The position numbers were made by a program, and so were the translations under genes. Under the pieces are notes generated by a model. The model was not told where the DNA came from. It ran no database searches and was given only the letters and a program-made list of their open reading frames with translations. A DNA stretch of 64,000 bases. Origin: Symbiodinium natans. Taxonomy: Eukaryota > Sar > Dinophyceae > Suessiales > Symbiodiniaceae. The first letter of the stretch is position 1. Each line of letters begins with the position of its first letter. This document shows positions 8,801-18,743 of this stretch, one piece after another. Location: the NCBI GenBank assembly GCA_905221605.1, contig CAJNDS010000235.1:27435-91434 (forward strand), written 5' to 3'.

Positions 8801-10667
8801 TCTTGCAGATATTGCTCCCACGTCCGTGGATGTGGTGAAGATGGATGTCGAGGTCCATGAGTGTCAAGTGCTGGCTGGGGGTGGCTCACTGTTCTCAACC
8901 TTCCACCCGCAGATCCTGCAAATCGAGACAGCTTTCGGAGACAGCGGCAAGTGTGTCGAGGCGGCAGCTTCTGAGCATGGCTACCGCACCAAGACAGTGC
9001 AGGGAGACACGGTCATGGTGGCTTCCGACAGTCCAGCGCCCATCGACAGTATGGGTGCCGATGCTACACCTGCTGCATACCGTGAGCCTGTAGTTGCCAT
9101 GGAGAAGCTGCCAAGGGACTGTGTGCCAACTGGCATGCGCAAGGCACGTGTGGCTGCTGGCTTCGATATGGTGGTCTTGGGGAACAACGACATCGTTTCA
9201 GCATCCATTTACTCCCAACACGTCTGGGAGATCAGCACGCCAAATGGAATGGCTGCCAAAGCTGGAGCGGTGCTTCCGCATTCAGGCACCTTCTTGGACA
9301 TCGGTGCAAACCTGGGATATTACAGTTTGCTCTTTGCGCAAGCAGGGTACAATGTCGTGGCAGTTGAAGCTATGACACGGAATCGTCGAGCCATCGAGGG
9401 CAGTCTATGCTTGAATCCTCAGCTGCGATCACGTGTGAAGATCGTGCCAGTTGCGCTGGTGTCACCCGACGAGCTCAGTTCGACCACTTGTGTCATCAAG
9501 AGCACGAACTCCCAGATTAACGTTGGGAACGGTGCTCTGTCGTGTGGTGCCGGGAAGACCTGTCAAGCAGGCGACGCAAACTGTGAGGTTGTGCCCGTGA
9601 AAACCTTGGATATGGTTCTTGCAGATATTGCTCCCACGTCCGTGGATGTGGTGAAGATGGATGTCGAGGTCCATGAGTGTCAAGTGCTGGCTGGGGGTGG
9701 CTCACTGTTCTCAACCTTCCACCCGCAGATCCTGCAAATCGAGACAGCTTTCGGAGACAGCGGCAAGTGTGTCGAGGCGGCAGCTTCTGAGCATGGCTAC
9801 CGCACCAAGACAGTGCAGGGAGACACGGTCATGGTGGCTTCCGACAGTCCAGCGCCCGTCGACAGTATGGGTGCCGATGCTACACCTGCTGCATACCGTG
9901 AGCCTGTAGTTGCCATGGAGAAGCTGCCAAGGGACTGTGTGCCAACTGGCATGCGCAAGGCACGTGTGGCTGCTGGCTTCGATATGGTGGTCTTGGGGAA
10001 CAACGACATCGTTTCGGCATCCATTTACTCCCGACACGTCTGGGAGATCAGCACGCCAAATGGAATGGCTGCCAAAGCTGGAGCGGTGCTTCCGCATTCA
10101 GGCACCTTCTTGGACATCGGTGCAAACCTGGGATATTACAGTTTGCTCTTTGCGCAAGCAGGGTACAATGTCGTGGCAGTTGAAGCTATGACACGGAATC
10201 GTCGAGCCATCGAGGGCAGTCTATGCTTGAATCCTCACCTACGATCACGTGTTAAGATCGTGCCAGTTGCGCTGGTGTCACCCGACGAGCTCAGTTCGAC
10301 CACTTGTGTCATCAAGAGCACGAACTCCCAGATTAACGTTGGGAACGGTGCTCTGTCGTGTGGTGCCGGGAAAACCTGTCAAGCAGGCGACGCAAACTGT
10401 GAGGTTGTGCCCGTGAAAACCTTGGATATGGTTCTTGCAGATATTGCTCCCACGTCCGTGGATGTGGTGAAGATGGATGTCGAGGTCCATGAGTGTCAAG
10501 TGCTGGCTGGGGGTGGCTCACTGTTCTCAACCTTCCACCCGCAGATCCTGCAAATCGAGACAGCTTTTGGAGACAGCGGCAAGTGTGTCGAGGCGGCAGC
10601 TTCTGAGCATGGCTACCGCACCAAGACAGTGCAGGGAGACACGGTCATGGTGGCCTCTGGCAGCTAA
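5865..10667 (+). CDS. Hexameric FkbM-type methyltransferase protein (1600 aa)
   Basis: A single ORF with six tandem copies of one domain of about 270 residues. Each copy has the SAM-binding motif TFLDIGANLGYYSLLF, followed by VVAVEAMTRNRRAIEGSL (the acidic ribose-binding position), then VDVVKMDVEVHECQVL and HPQILQIETAF. These are the order and motifs of the FkbM/Methyltransf_21 family of SAM-dependent O-methyltransferases. Family members usually read DVEGxE; every copy here has Val for that Gly (DVEVHE). Each unit also has conserved Cys in SCGAGKTCQAGDANCE. Units are joined by linkers such as SPAPIDSMGADATPAAYREP. There is no signal peptide or membrane segment in the frame shown. ATG 5865 is the first Met, but homology to the later units (LPRDCVPTGM) suggests the true N-terminus lies upstream, cut by the foldback repeat at 5750-5860 or by an intron. 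The stop is TAA at 10665. Substrate unknown. The number of units could be affected by assembly. Confidence 0.85.
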   Translation: MCVPAGMRVARVAAGFDMVVLGDNDFVSSSIYNRHHWEISNPHGMALKAGVMLPHSGTFLDIGANLGYYSLLFAQAGYNVVAVEAMTRNRRAIEGSLCLNPELRSRVKIVPVALVSPDELSSTTCVIESTNSRISVGNGALSCGAGKTCQAGDANCEVVPVKTLDMVLADVAPTSVDVVKMDVEVHECQVLAGGGSLFSTFHPQILQIETAFGDTGKCVQAKAAEHSYRTKIVKRHTFMVLSSTPDLSESVSPAVISDPVVDREGLPEDCVPTGMRKARVAAGFDMVVLGDNDIVSASIYRQHVWEISRPHGMAAKAGAVLPHSGTFLDIGANLGYYSLLFAQAGYNVVAVEAMTRNRRAIEGSLCLNPQLRSRVKIVPVALVSPDELSSTTCVIKSTNSQINVGNGALSCGAGKTCQAGDANCEVVPVKTLDMVLADIAPTSVDVVKMDVEVHECQVLAGGGSLFSTFHPQILQIETAFGDSGKCVEAAASEHGYRTKTVQGDTVMVASDSPAPIDSMGADATPAAYREPVVAMEKLPRDCVPTGMRKARVAAGFDMVVLGNNDIVSASIYSQHVWEISTPNGMAAKAGAVLPHSGTFLDIGANLGYYSLLFAQAGYNVVAVEAMTRNRRAIEGSLCLNPQLRSRVKIVPVALVSPDELSSTTCVIKSTNSQINVGNGALSCGAGKTCQAGDANCEVVPVKTLDMVLADIAPTSVDVVKMDVEVHECQVLAGGGSLFSTFHPQILQIETAFGDSGKCVEAAASEHGYRTKTVQGDTVMVASDSPAPIDSMGADATPAAYREPVVAMEKLPRDCVPTGMRKARVAAGFDMVVLGNNDIVSASIYSRHVWEISTPNGMAAKAGAVLPHSGTFLDIGANLGYYSLLFAQAGYNVVAVEAMTRNRRAIEGSLCLNPHLRSRVKIVPVALVSPDELSSTTCVIKSTNSQINVGNGALSCGAGKTCQAGDANCEVVPVKTLDMVLADIAPTSVDVVKMDVEVHECQVLAGGGSLFSTFHPQILQIETAFGDSGKCVEAAASEHGYRTKTVQGDTVMVASDSPAPIDSMGADATPAAYREPVVAMEKLPRDCVPTGMRKARVAAGFDMVVLGNNDIVSASIYSQHVWEISTPNGMAAKAGAVLPHSGTFLDIGANLGYYSLLFAQAGYNVVAVEAMTRNRRAIEGSLCLNPQLRSRVKIVPVALVSPDELSSTTCVIKSTNSQINVGNGALSCGAGKTCQAGDANCEVVPVKTLDMVLADIAPTSVDVVKMDVEVHECQVLAGGGSLFSTFHPQILQIETAFGDSGKCVEAAASEHGYRTKTVQGDTVMVASDSPAPVDSMGADATPAAYREPVVAMEKLPRDCVPTGMRKARVAAGFDMVVLGNNDIVSASIYSRHVWEISTPNGMAAKAGAVLPHSGTFLDIGANLGYYSLLFAQAGYNVVAVEAMTRNRRAIEGSLCLNPHLRSRVKIVPVALVSPDELSSTTCVIKSTNSQINVGNGALSCGAGKTCQAGDANCEVVPVKTLDMVLADIAPTSVDVVKMDVEVHECQVLAGGGSLFSTFHPQILQIETAFGDSGKCVEAAASEHGYRTKTVQGDTVMVASGS
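5870..10660 (+). repeat. Six tandem units of about 816 bp with two-unit periodicity
   Basis: The landmark CCGCATTCAGGCACCTTCTT recurs near 6024, 6828, 7644, 8460, 9276 and 10092, so spacing is about 804 bp once and then 816 bp. Units 3 and 5 share YSQHVW and NPQLRS; units 4 and 6 share YSRHVW, NPHLRS and the synonymous variant CACCTACGATCACGTGTTAAG. The last four units are therefore a duplicated pair (period about 1632 bp). Unit 1 is the most diverged, unit 2 intermediate. Confidence 0.9.
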
Positions 10668-11410
10668 AGGAGGGCAGGCACGCACACGCGTAGGACGTGT
10701 ACGTGATGGCCCAGTGTAGGCACAAGGTGGCTGCTGGCCTCGTGGTTTGCATCGCTGCGCTCGCCAGCGAGGACATCTCAGGACAGCAGCTCGATGGGTT
10801 CGAAGAGACCCAAACCCTAGGGCCCTAGGGTTGACGTCTTTGCGTCTTAGAGGGTTTCAGGGAAGCGCTTGACGGAAGCTCCCCCAGCGGAACCGTGGAA
10901 CAGCAGAAGAGGAGGAGGGGCAAGGTGATGGCCTCCGCACCCCCCTGGCGAGGGGGCCATCAGACCTGACAGGCTCGCTCCTCAGCGAAAAGCGCACCCC
11001 GCCTCCATGATCTCAGTGTGAAGGTTTGGGGATTTAGGGGTCTCAACCCTAAACTAAACCCTAAACCCTAAACCCTGCATCCTGAACCCTGAACCCTGAA
11101 CCCTAAAGTGTGGGAAAAGGTTCGGGAATTAGAGTTCAGCGCTGCTTAAACCTCCGCTCACAGTTGCCATGGATTGCCATGGCATGTCATACACCCCCCA
11201 ACCCTTGACTCTATAGACCCGCGAACCCCAAGCGCCAAATCGAAAACTTAAACCCCAGACCCTAAACCCCGAACCTCTAAACCCCCACACTGGGTTTGTT
11301 CTTGGAGGATGGCCGAAAAAATTCTGCCCGAGGTGGTCTCATGAGGGGGTGTAGGGCTGAGGGTTCAGGGGCTCAGAGTTAGAAAATCGACGTTCCCTCG
11401 CTGGGTACAT
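10668..11410. other. 3' flank of the methyltransferase gene, non-coding
   Basis: Single-copy sequence with a few CCCTAAA heptamers (11040-11105). No terminator signal of a known type is visible, which is usual for dinoflagellate genes. No further gene is supported. Confidence 0.4.
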
Positions 11411-11544
11411 GTGGGGTCACTTACTCATCTGCCGGGTAGAAGGGCCCTGTAGAAGGAACCTCGAACAGACTTTTGCGGTATGCCTCGTTGTCCGCGGTTT
11501 TCATTTCCCGCTCGAACCCCAAACCCCAGTCCCCATCCCCCCTC

Positions 11545-11640
11545 CCCCCACCCCCCCCAAAAAAGAAATAATAATAATAATAAGAAAAAAAAAGAAAAAT
11601 AAAAAAATGATAATAATACAACAACAACAACAACAACAGC
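11545..11640. repeat. A-rich and CAA low-complexity tract
   Basis: A run of C, then AATAATAAT, A-rich sequence and (CAA)n. Frames read through it in both directions give Tyr/Ile/Phe- or Gln-rich products that I do not consider genes. Confidence 0.9.
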
Positions 11641-11763
11641 AAAGAACCCAAAACCCTGAAACTCTAAATGCCCCTAGTAGCATCATCCCTCCAGCCCTGA
11701 AGAGGTGAGTTGTTCAAATTCTGTTTGTTTCTTTGGTTTTTATGACCATGCTGAGTGTGTGTA

Positions 11764-11853
11764 TATACATACATACATACATACATACATACATACATAC
11801 ATACATACATACATACATACATACATACATACATACATACATACATACATACA

Positions 11854-11889
<36 letters not shown>

Positions 11890-11910
11890 TATACATATAT
11901 ATATATATAG
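11764..11910. repeat. (CATA)n microsatellite grading into (TA)n
   Basis: About 29 consecutive ATAC tetranucleotides, then ATATATAT up to about 11908. The overlapping frames of repeated HTYI or MYVC are artefacts of the repeat. Confidence 0.95.
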
Positions 11911-12002
11911 GTGAGCAGATATGTGAGGCTTTTCGGGGATACTTGCAATGCAAACCCTCGAACCCTGGAACCCTCGGCACGAACAGAACCTTAAGCCCTA
12001 AG

Positions 12003-12112
12003 CGCTAAACCCTAAACCCTAAACCCTAAACCCTAAACCCTAAACCCTAAACCCTAAACCCATAAACCCTCCCTAAACCCTAAACCCTAAACCCTACACC
12101 CTAAACCCTTCC
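12003..12112. repeat. CCCTAAA array
   Basis: About 14 heptamers, mostly perfect. The following 12113-12780 stretch carries scattered TTTAGGG and CCCTAAA singles but no gene that I can support. Confidence 0.85.
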
Positions 12113-12784
12113 TCTGCCCGTTATGGTGGCTCAAGATCCCTGATGCATGAATCCAGGGTTGGAGGTTGTTAGGTTGTTGATTCCGGCTCTGAAGCTTTAG
12201 GGTTTTAGGCGGCTTCGCACGTTGCAAGACTTTAAGGCTGTAGGCTGCAGGGATTGAGACATTTAGGATTTAGGGTTTGGGGTTTCAGGGTTTTAGGGTT
12301 TTAGGGTTTAGGGTTTTGGGGTTTCAGGGTTTAAGGCTTTAGGGCTCTGGTGCCTTCGGGATGGGAGTGATGGCCAGCGTGCACAGCTCAGTGGATGTCT
12401 GCACCCGGCACCAGAAAACCTGGAAACCTGAACCCTAAGCCTTCAGCCCTCCAATCCTGAGCCCTAAAACCCCAAAACCCCAAAACTCAAAAGTCACTAA
12501 AGTCCCAAAACCCTAGAACCCTAAACCCCAAAACCCTTAAATCACTGAGCAGCACACTGCCTCAAAGCCCGCAGCCCGAAGGGCTACGGGTTAGGGTTTA
12601 AGGCAGGGTTTAGGGTTTTGGGGTTTAGAGGCTTGAGTTATTTGGGCAGCTCAACACCGTAAGCAAGGAGTTCGGGTTGAGGGACTCGGGCGTAGGATTT
12701 AGGGTATATGCGGGTTTCAGGCTTTCGTCATAGTGGTACTACTGGTACCAATGTTAATCGTAGTACTAATGGCAGTACTAAGAG

Positions 12785-12925
12785 TAATGATAGTAATGAT
12801 AGTAATGATAGTAATGATAGTAATGATAGTAATGATAGTAATGATAGTAATGATAGTAATGATAGTAATGATAGTAATGATAGTAATGATAGTAAATCAT
12901 GGTAATGATAGTAATGATAGTATTG
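12785..12925. repeat. 9-bp tandem repeat (AATGATAGT)n
   Basis: About twelve near-perfect copies of a nonamer (AATGATAGT) followed by degenerate copies to about 13030. Because the unit is a multiple of three, it stays open in three frames (NDS, VMI and so on), which explains the apparent ORFs here. Confidence 0.95.
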
Positions 12926-13114
12926 ATAGGAATACGTTTGGAATAGTAAGAATAGTACTAATGGTACTAATCGTAAAAACAGTCATAGTAGGAATGATAG
13001 GAATAGTCGTGATAACAGTCATAACCGCAATAAACGATCTTCATGAACTGACTTTCGTGGCCAAGGGCTTAGGGTATACTTACTGTGGGTGCTGTAGCTC
13101 ATGTTATCTAGACC

Positions 13115-14154
13115 CTAAACCCTAAACCCTAAACCTTAAAAAGCCGTAAACCCCTAAACCCTAAACCTGAACCCTAAACCCTAAACCCTAAACCCTAAAC
13201 CCTAAACCCGAAACCCTAGACCCTAAAGCTGGCCTCAAGGCCAGGGCCACGCCCCTAAGGCCATCCAGATGGTCGAGAACGTCATGGGCAAGCTTGTGCT
13301 CCCACCTGAGCTCAACAGCTGAACCCGAAGAAAGATAGGGTTTAGGGTTTAGCGTTTAGGGTCTAGAGTTTAGGGTTTAGGGTTTAGGGTTTAGGGCTTA
13401 GGGTTTAGGGTCTAGGATTTAGGGTCTAGGATTTAGGGTATAGGGTTCAGGGATTAGGGTTTAGGATTTAGGGTTCAGGGTTTAGGGTTTAGGGTTTAGG
13501 GCGACAAAACACAAAGCCCTGAAGTTCTGAGGTCTCCCCGAACCGCAAACCCTGCACCCTACAAACCCTCAAGCCTAAACCCTAAAGGTCTGAACACCAA
13601 AACCCGACACCCCCAACTTCTGGAAGCTTCCCGGGGATTTGGAGTTCTGGCTTCAATGAGTTTTTGCGCCAGAACATGAGGACACCGTTTTTTCTGTCTG
13701 TCTGCCACAAAGGTCTAGGGTTTAAGAGTTTGTGGTTTGTCCCCTAAACCCTAAACCCTAAACCCTGAACCCTAAACCCTAAACCCTAAACCCTAAACCC
13801 TTTCGTTTCCGTCTGGTGAGGCAGAGCTTGCTCATGCCGAAAGTTGCCCCCGACTGGTACGCAGGCACGCCCTCTCCTTTCGCCCTAAATCCTAAACCCT
13901 AAACCCTAAACCCTAAACACTAAACCCTAAACCCTAAACCCTAACCCCTAAACCCTAAACCCTAAAACCTTGAACCCTAAACCCTAATCGTTTGAGGCTT
14001 TACCGTGGCCGGTTCCAAGTGCTATCCTGCCCCACACGAAGTGTCACCCTGAACCGAAAACCCCAAGACCCTACTGCTTGCTCAAGACCCCCCCCCCCCC
14101 CGCCCGCAGAAAAACACAAGTATTCTTCGTCTTAAGGAACCGTAAGCCCTATTA
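13115..14154. repeat. Blocks of telomere-like heptamers in alternating orientation
   Basis: CCCTAAA blocks at 13115-13225, 13742-13800 and 13880-13990; a TTTAGGG block at 13337-13502. They are separated by 80-240 bp of single-copy DNA. A C-homopolymer lies at about 14087-14101. No genes are seen. Confidence 0.85.
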
Positions 14155-14486
14155 CCCTAGCCCTAAGCCCTAAGCCCTAAGCCCTAAGCCCTAAGCCCTA
14201 AGCCCTAAGCCCTAAGCCCTAAGCCCTAAGCCCTAAGCCCTAAGCCCTAGCCTAAGCCCTAAGCCCTAAGCCCTAAGCCCCTAAGCCCTAAGCCCTAAGC
14301 CCTAAGCCCTAAGCCTAAAGCCCTAAGCCTAAACCTAAACCCTAAACCCTAAACCCTAAACCCTAAACCCTAAACCCTAAACCCTAAACCCTAAACCCTA
14401 AACCCTAAACCCTAAACCCTAAACCCTAAACCCTAAACCCTAAACCCTAAACCCTAAACCCTAAACCCTAAACCCTAAACCCTAAG
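14155..14486. repeat. Long heptamer array switching from CCCTAAG to CCCTAAA
   Basis: The first ~170 bp are almost pure CCCTAAG; then after a short mixed zone (about 14315-14340) the array becomes pure CCCTAAA for about 145 bp. This is the longest heptamer array in the window and shows segregated sequence variants. Confidence 0.9.
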
Positions 14487-14589
14487 CGAACCATAGGCTG
14501 CCCTAAGTTCAGGTCCCCAAGCCCGAAAGTTCCGCGTGCGTGGGCTTCGACCGGAGGCACGCGCCGCCTCACTCAGTTCCCCGAGGCAC

Positions 14590-15370
14590 CCGCCCAACTC
14601 TCAGCTCCAGGATTTCGGGTTTGGGGGTTATGGGGTTTAGGTTTGGGGTGTGGTTTTTTCGTTTAGGGTTAGGGATTTGGGGTTTAGGGTTTGGTGTTTA
14701 AGTTTTAGGGTTTTAGGGTTTCGGGTTTGGGGTTTGGGGTTTAGGGTTTATATAGGGTTTGGGGTTTAGGGTTTGGGGTTTAGGGTTTAGGGTTGTAGGG
14801 TCAACTGTAGGGTTTAGGGTCTAGGGTTTAGGGTTGTAGGGTTGCTGGGTTCAGGGTTGCAGGGTTTCAGAGCCTTAAGGTTGTAGGGTTGTAGGGCTTA
14901 CGTTTTGGGGTTTAGGGTTTAGGGTTTGCGGTCGTGGTGTTTAGGGTTGGGGGGTCGAAGTTCAAGGTTTAGGGATTTGGATTTCGGGGTTGAGGTTGCG
15001 GGGTTATGGGTTTCAGGCTCGGGCCTTCGGAGGTTTCAGGCTCGGGCCTTCGGAGGTTTCAGGCTCGGGCCTTCGGAGGTTTCATCGCGTGGCTAGAGGC
15101 TGTAGGATGAGGTTGTTTTGGTGGGGCCAGGCCATCCCAACAGCGTTTAGATTCTAAGAACCCTTGCTCAACCCGTCCAAACCTAAAAGCCCTAAACCCG
15201 AAACCCAAAAACCCTTTAAACGCCCTAAACCCCTAAATCCCTAAACTCTAAACCCGAAACCCTAAACCCTAAACCCGAAACCCTAAACCCGAAGCCCCAA
15301 ACCCTAAACCCTAAACCCCAAACCCGAAACCCTAAACCCCAAAACCCCGAAACCCTAAGCCCGAAAAAAC
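14590..15370. repeat. Degenerate TTTAGGG, a 23-bp triplication, then CCCTAAA
   Basis: Degenerate TTTAGGG-orientation sequence fills about 14600-15000. Three consecutive perfect copies of a 23-bp unit (TTTCAGGCTCGGGCCTTCGG plus AGG) lie at about 15010-15085. Degenerate CCCTAAA/CCCGAAA follows at 15190-15370. No gene. Confidence 0.8.
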
Positions 15371-15376
15371 CAAGCT

Positions 15377-15461
15377 GAGGAGGAGAGCGTAATGCTGTGA
15401 TTTCGTTTTACATCGATGTACAAAAGCAATTCACAGCATTACCGAAACCGAGGAGGAGAGC
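15377..15461. mobile_element. MITE-like hairpin flanked by 12-bp direct repeats
   Basis: GTAATGCTGTGA (15389-15400) and TCACAGCATTAC (15431-15442) are perfect inverted repeats; the 30 bp between are themselves nearly palindromic around CATCGATG, so about 54 nt can form one long hairpin. The hairpin is bracketed by the direct repeat GAGGAGGAGAGC (15377-15388 and 15450-15461), which looks like a target-site duplication. It is non-coding. Confidence 0.65.
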
Positions 15462-17554
15462 CTCCTCTTACTCGGGCACGTGAGCATCGAAGTGGCCGAC
15501 GTGGAGGCTGCAAGCATGTCGAGTCCTACAGGGCCCTTCTAAGCCCGAAGCCCCTGGACCCAAACCCTAAAGTTATCACTTTTCTAGGGTTTTTTGGGCA
15601 GTTTAGGGTTTAGGGTTTAGGGTTTGGGGTTTAGGGTTTAGGGTTTAGGGCTGAGGGTTTAGGGACACTTGTAAGCCCCCTAAGTCCACTCAGTAGGGTG
15701 TTATAAGTAGGCTTATCATGTCTGTGACAAGCAGAGAGCTCAAGACGCACTCTGTTAGCTGCGTTCCCTTCATTGAGAGGAATGTTGGGCTCACCCTAAA
15801 CCCTAAACCCTAAACCCTAAGCCCTACCCCCCTACCCTAAACCCTAAACCCTAAACCCTGAGTCCTAAGCCCTAAACCCTAAACCCTGAACCCTAAACCC
15901 TAAGCCCTAAACCATGTAGGGCAGTAGGATTCTAGACTTCCTCCCAACATCCCTGCAGTTCAGAGGAGATTTGGGCTCACCTCGCGTCTTGTGTGCGCTT
16001 AGGAGAAGGGTTGCAAGCCTATTCCGAATGAAGAGGGCCCTTACCCTAAACCCTAAACCCTAAACCCTAAACCCTAAACCCTAAACCCTAAACCCTAAAC
16101 CCTAAACCCTAAACCCTAATCCCTAAACCCCAGACCTTAAGCCAGCTCAACCACCAGTCAGGCCGCCATGCGCTTCTTTACGGAGGCCCTCGACTGCAAG
16201 GAGGGGCCGGAGGCCGGATATGAAGACAGGGTTGAGGGATGTTTAGGGTCTGGCGTTTCGGGTTTAGGGCTTCGGGCTTAGGGTTCAGGATTTCGGTTAG
16301 AGGGCTTTAAAGGTTTAAGGGGGTTCAGGTTTCAGTTTTTTGTCCCTGTCACCATCTGGAGTCCTTTGTGTCTCAGGATGTAGCTCATGGGACACTGTGC
16401 CTCTTGACTATCCCCTCTTCAGGCCTTACGCGCGAAGCCACGCCCAAGTCACTTACGCGAATCCCGAAGCCCTAAACCCTAAACTTCTTACCCGCCGTTG
16501 AGAACAGGACCCAGGGCGGTGGTAGACTCTTACCTCTACACCCTTCGACTTACTTTGAACCCCCTCTAAAACCCCCCCTAAGGCCCTCAACGGCTCTTAA
16601 CCCGAGGCCCGCAGGTGTTTGACACTCGGCCCAAGCCCCAAAAACTCTAAACCCTGAACCCTAAACCCACCCTAAACCCTAAACCCTAAACCCTGAACCC
16701 TGAACCCTAAACCCTAAACCCTAAACCCTAAACCCTAAACCCTAAACCCTAAACCCAACTGTCAGGTGGATGGCGCCAAGGTCGTCCTACTGGGTGCCAG
16801 CCAGATCCGCCTCGTGCCTGGGTCCTTGGGAGTTGAAGCAGTGTCTGGAGTTCACTTGCTGGCTCTGACAGGGGGGGGGTCAGGGAAGTAGGATTCCTAT
16901 AAGATCCCCTTAAAAGGGTAGAAAGGGTCCCTAGTTCCCTCAACTCTTGGGTGTACATTTTTGCTTCGGGTTCGCTGTACCTCCAGCGCGATGTCGCTGG
17001 GACCTTACCTCCGCACCTCGAAGCCGCCAATCCCCAAGACCCCGAACTCTCAACCCGCGGCTGGCCCTCCAAGTCCTGCGAGCGCCGAGCGCAAAGACAC
17101 GCCCTCTGCGGCGGCCTCTCGCTTTTGTAGGGGCTCAGAGTTTTTCGGGTGCAGGATGCAGAGTGTCGGCTTCTTCGCTTCCATCTGAGAGCCTGAGGGC
17201 TTCAGGAATTCCCTGGTTCAGGGTTTGGGGTTTCGATTTTGGAGCTTACAAGTACGGCACCTGAGGTCTTTAGGAAGGCGGGGCTGCAAAATGGACCCAA
17301 AAGCCCGACTGCACTTTAGAACTTCGGAGAGAGATCTCAAGTCCCGAGGCCTTCAGCTGCTAGAGTCTGAGAACCCTAAACCCTAAACCCTAAACCCTGA
17401 ATCCTAAACCCTAAACCCTAAACCCTAAACCCTAAACCCTAAACCCTAGACCCTAAACCCTAAACCCTAAACCCTAAACCCTGCTGCTGAGGCGTGGCCA
17501 GGGCAGTTCTACCTGTGGGTGTGGCTCCAAGCTGACCGGAGACAGCGTTTGTGT
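15462..17554. repeat. Heptamer arrays alternating with single-copy DNA
   Basis: CCCTAAA arrays at about 15793-15912, 16044-16140, 16640-16755 and 17370-17482; TTTAGGG at 15600-15660. The intervening segments (for example 16141-16640 and 16756-17370) have only short frames without domains. A possible exon in 16947-17264 was considered but has no supporting motif. Confidence 0.75.
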
Positions 17555-17725
17555 ACCCCCTTGAGATTACACTTGGGATGTTCCCCCTTATGCGAACAGT
17601 CCTTAGTAGGGATTGTAGTACCACCTATTGTAAGGCATAGGCATCAAAAAAAAAAAAAATAAGCATCAAAAAGAAAAATAATAGGGATCAATAAAAAAAA
17701 TAATAAGCATCAAAAAAAAAAATAA
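17555..17725 (-). repeat. Dispersed repeat with TGGGATGTTCCCCCTTA head and A-tract tail, copy 1
   Basis: Contains TTGGGATGTTCCCCCTTA, then CAGTCCTTAGTAGGGATT, then several GCATCAAAAAAAA/GGATCAATAAAA units. The same order is found in reverse complement at about 47275-47430 (copy 2). The head is also found at 57795-57900 (copy 3). Non-coding; the A-tracts resemble a retroposon tail but are repeated internally. Confidence 0.75.
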
Positions 17726-17736
17726 GCCATCCCGCC

Positions 17737-17935
17737 CACCTGCGTGGTCCTCTGGTCCCGTGGTCCTCTGGTCCCGTGGTCCTCTGGTCCCGTGGTCCTC
17801 TGGTCCCGTGGTCCTCTGGTCCCGTGGTTCTCTGGCTGGTCCGTGGTCCCCTGGTCCCGTGGTCCCCTGGTCTTGTGGTCCCCTGGTCCTCTGGTCCTCT
17901 GGTCTGCTTGTCTGTCCGCCTGGTCCTGCGGGTCC
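17737..17935. repeat. 16-bp minisatellite CTGGTCCCGTGGTCCT
   Basis: Perfect 16-bp units for about 85 bp, then degenerate GTCCCCTGGTC derivatives. Open in three frames with Trp/Ser/Gly/Pro-rich translation, which I treat as an artefact. Confidence 0.95.
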
Positions 17936-17943
17936 TATGCGTA

Positions 17944-18404
17944 GAAATAAATAAATATTGTATATTGTATATTATGTATTATGTATTATGTATTATGTAT
18001 TATGTATTAATTATGTATTATGAATTCTATATTATGTTTTATGTTTTATGTACTATGTATTATGAATTATATATTATATGTTGTATATCATGTATTCTGT
18101 ATTATGTATGATGTGTTATGTATTATGTATTATATGTTACATGTTTATTATGTCGTATGTACTATGTATTATGTATTATATATTATATATTATATTTTAT
18201 ATTATATATTATTTATATATATATTCGTATAATATATATTATATATATTATATATATATTATATTATATATAATTATATATATAATATATATATTAATTA
18301 TATATAGATTATATCATATATATATAATATATATATAATTATATATATATTATAATATTATATTATTATAGTATATATATATTTATATTATATATATATT
18401 ATAT

Positions 18405-18448
<44 letters not shown>

Positions 18449-18657
18449 TATGTATTATTATATATTTATATATATATATATATGATATTATATTATATAT
18501 ATTATATTATATTATATATAATAATATATATATATTATATATATTATTATATAGTATATATATATTATGTATATTATGTATTATATATTATATATTATAT
18601 ATTGTATATTATATATTATATATTATATAGTATATATTATATATTATATATATATAT

Positions 18658-18688
<31 letters not shown>

Positions 18689-18743
18689 TTAAATATATAC
18701 ATATTACATATTATATATATATATATATATATATATTACATAT
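17944..18743. repeat. AT-rich low-complexity tract, left half of the retroelement target
   Basis: About 800 bp composed of TATTATG, TATTATA and TATATA. The element's left LTR begins directly at its right edge. The matching AT-rich tract resumes right after the other LTR at 45864, so one AT-rich island was split by the insertion. Confidence 0.9.

Noticed and set aside
11764-11910. Overlapping ORFs of repeated HTYI/MYVC on both strands
   Set aside because: Produced entirely by the (CATA)n microsatellite.
12120-12150. Second spliced-leader relic (GGTGGCTCAAG near 12130)
   Set aside because: Only about nine contiguous bases match, which is expected by chance.
14155-14486. CRISPR array
   Set aside because: Direct repeats are 7 bp with no spacers, and the genome is eukaryotic.
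16947-17264. Protein-coding gene of about 105 codons
   Set aside because: Two overlapping frames are open over the same bases, with no motif in either.
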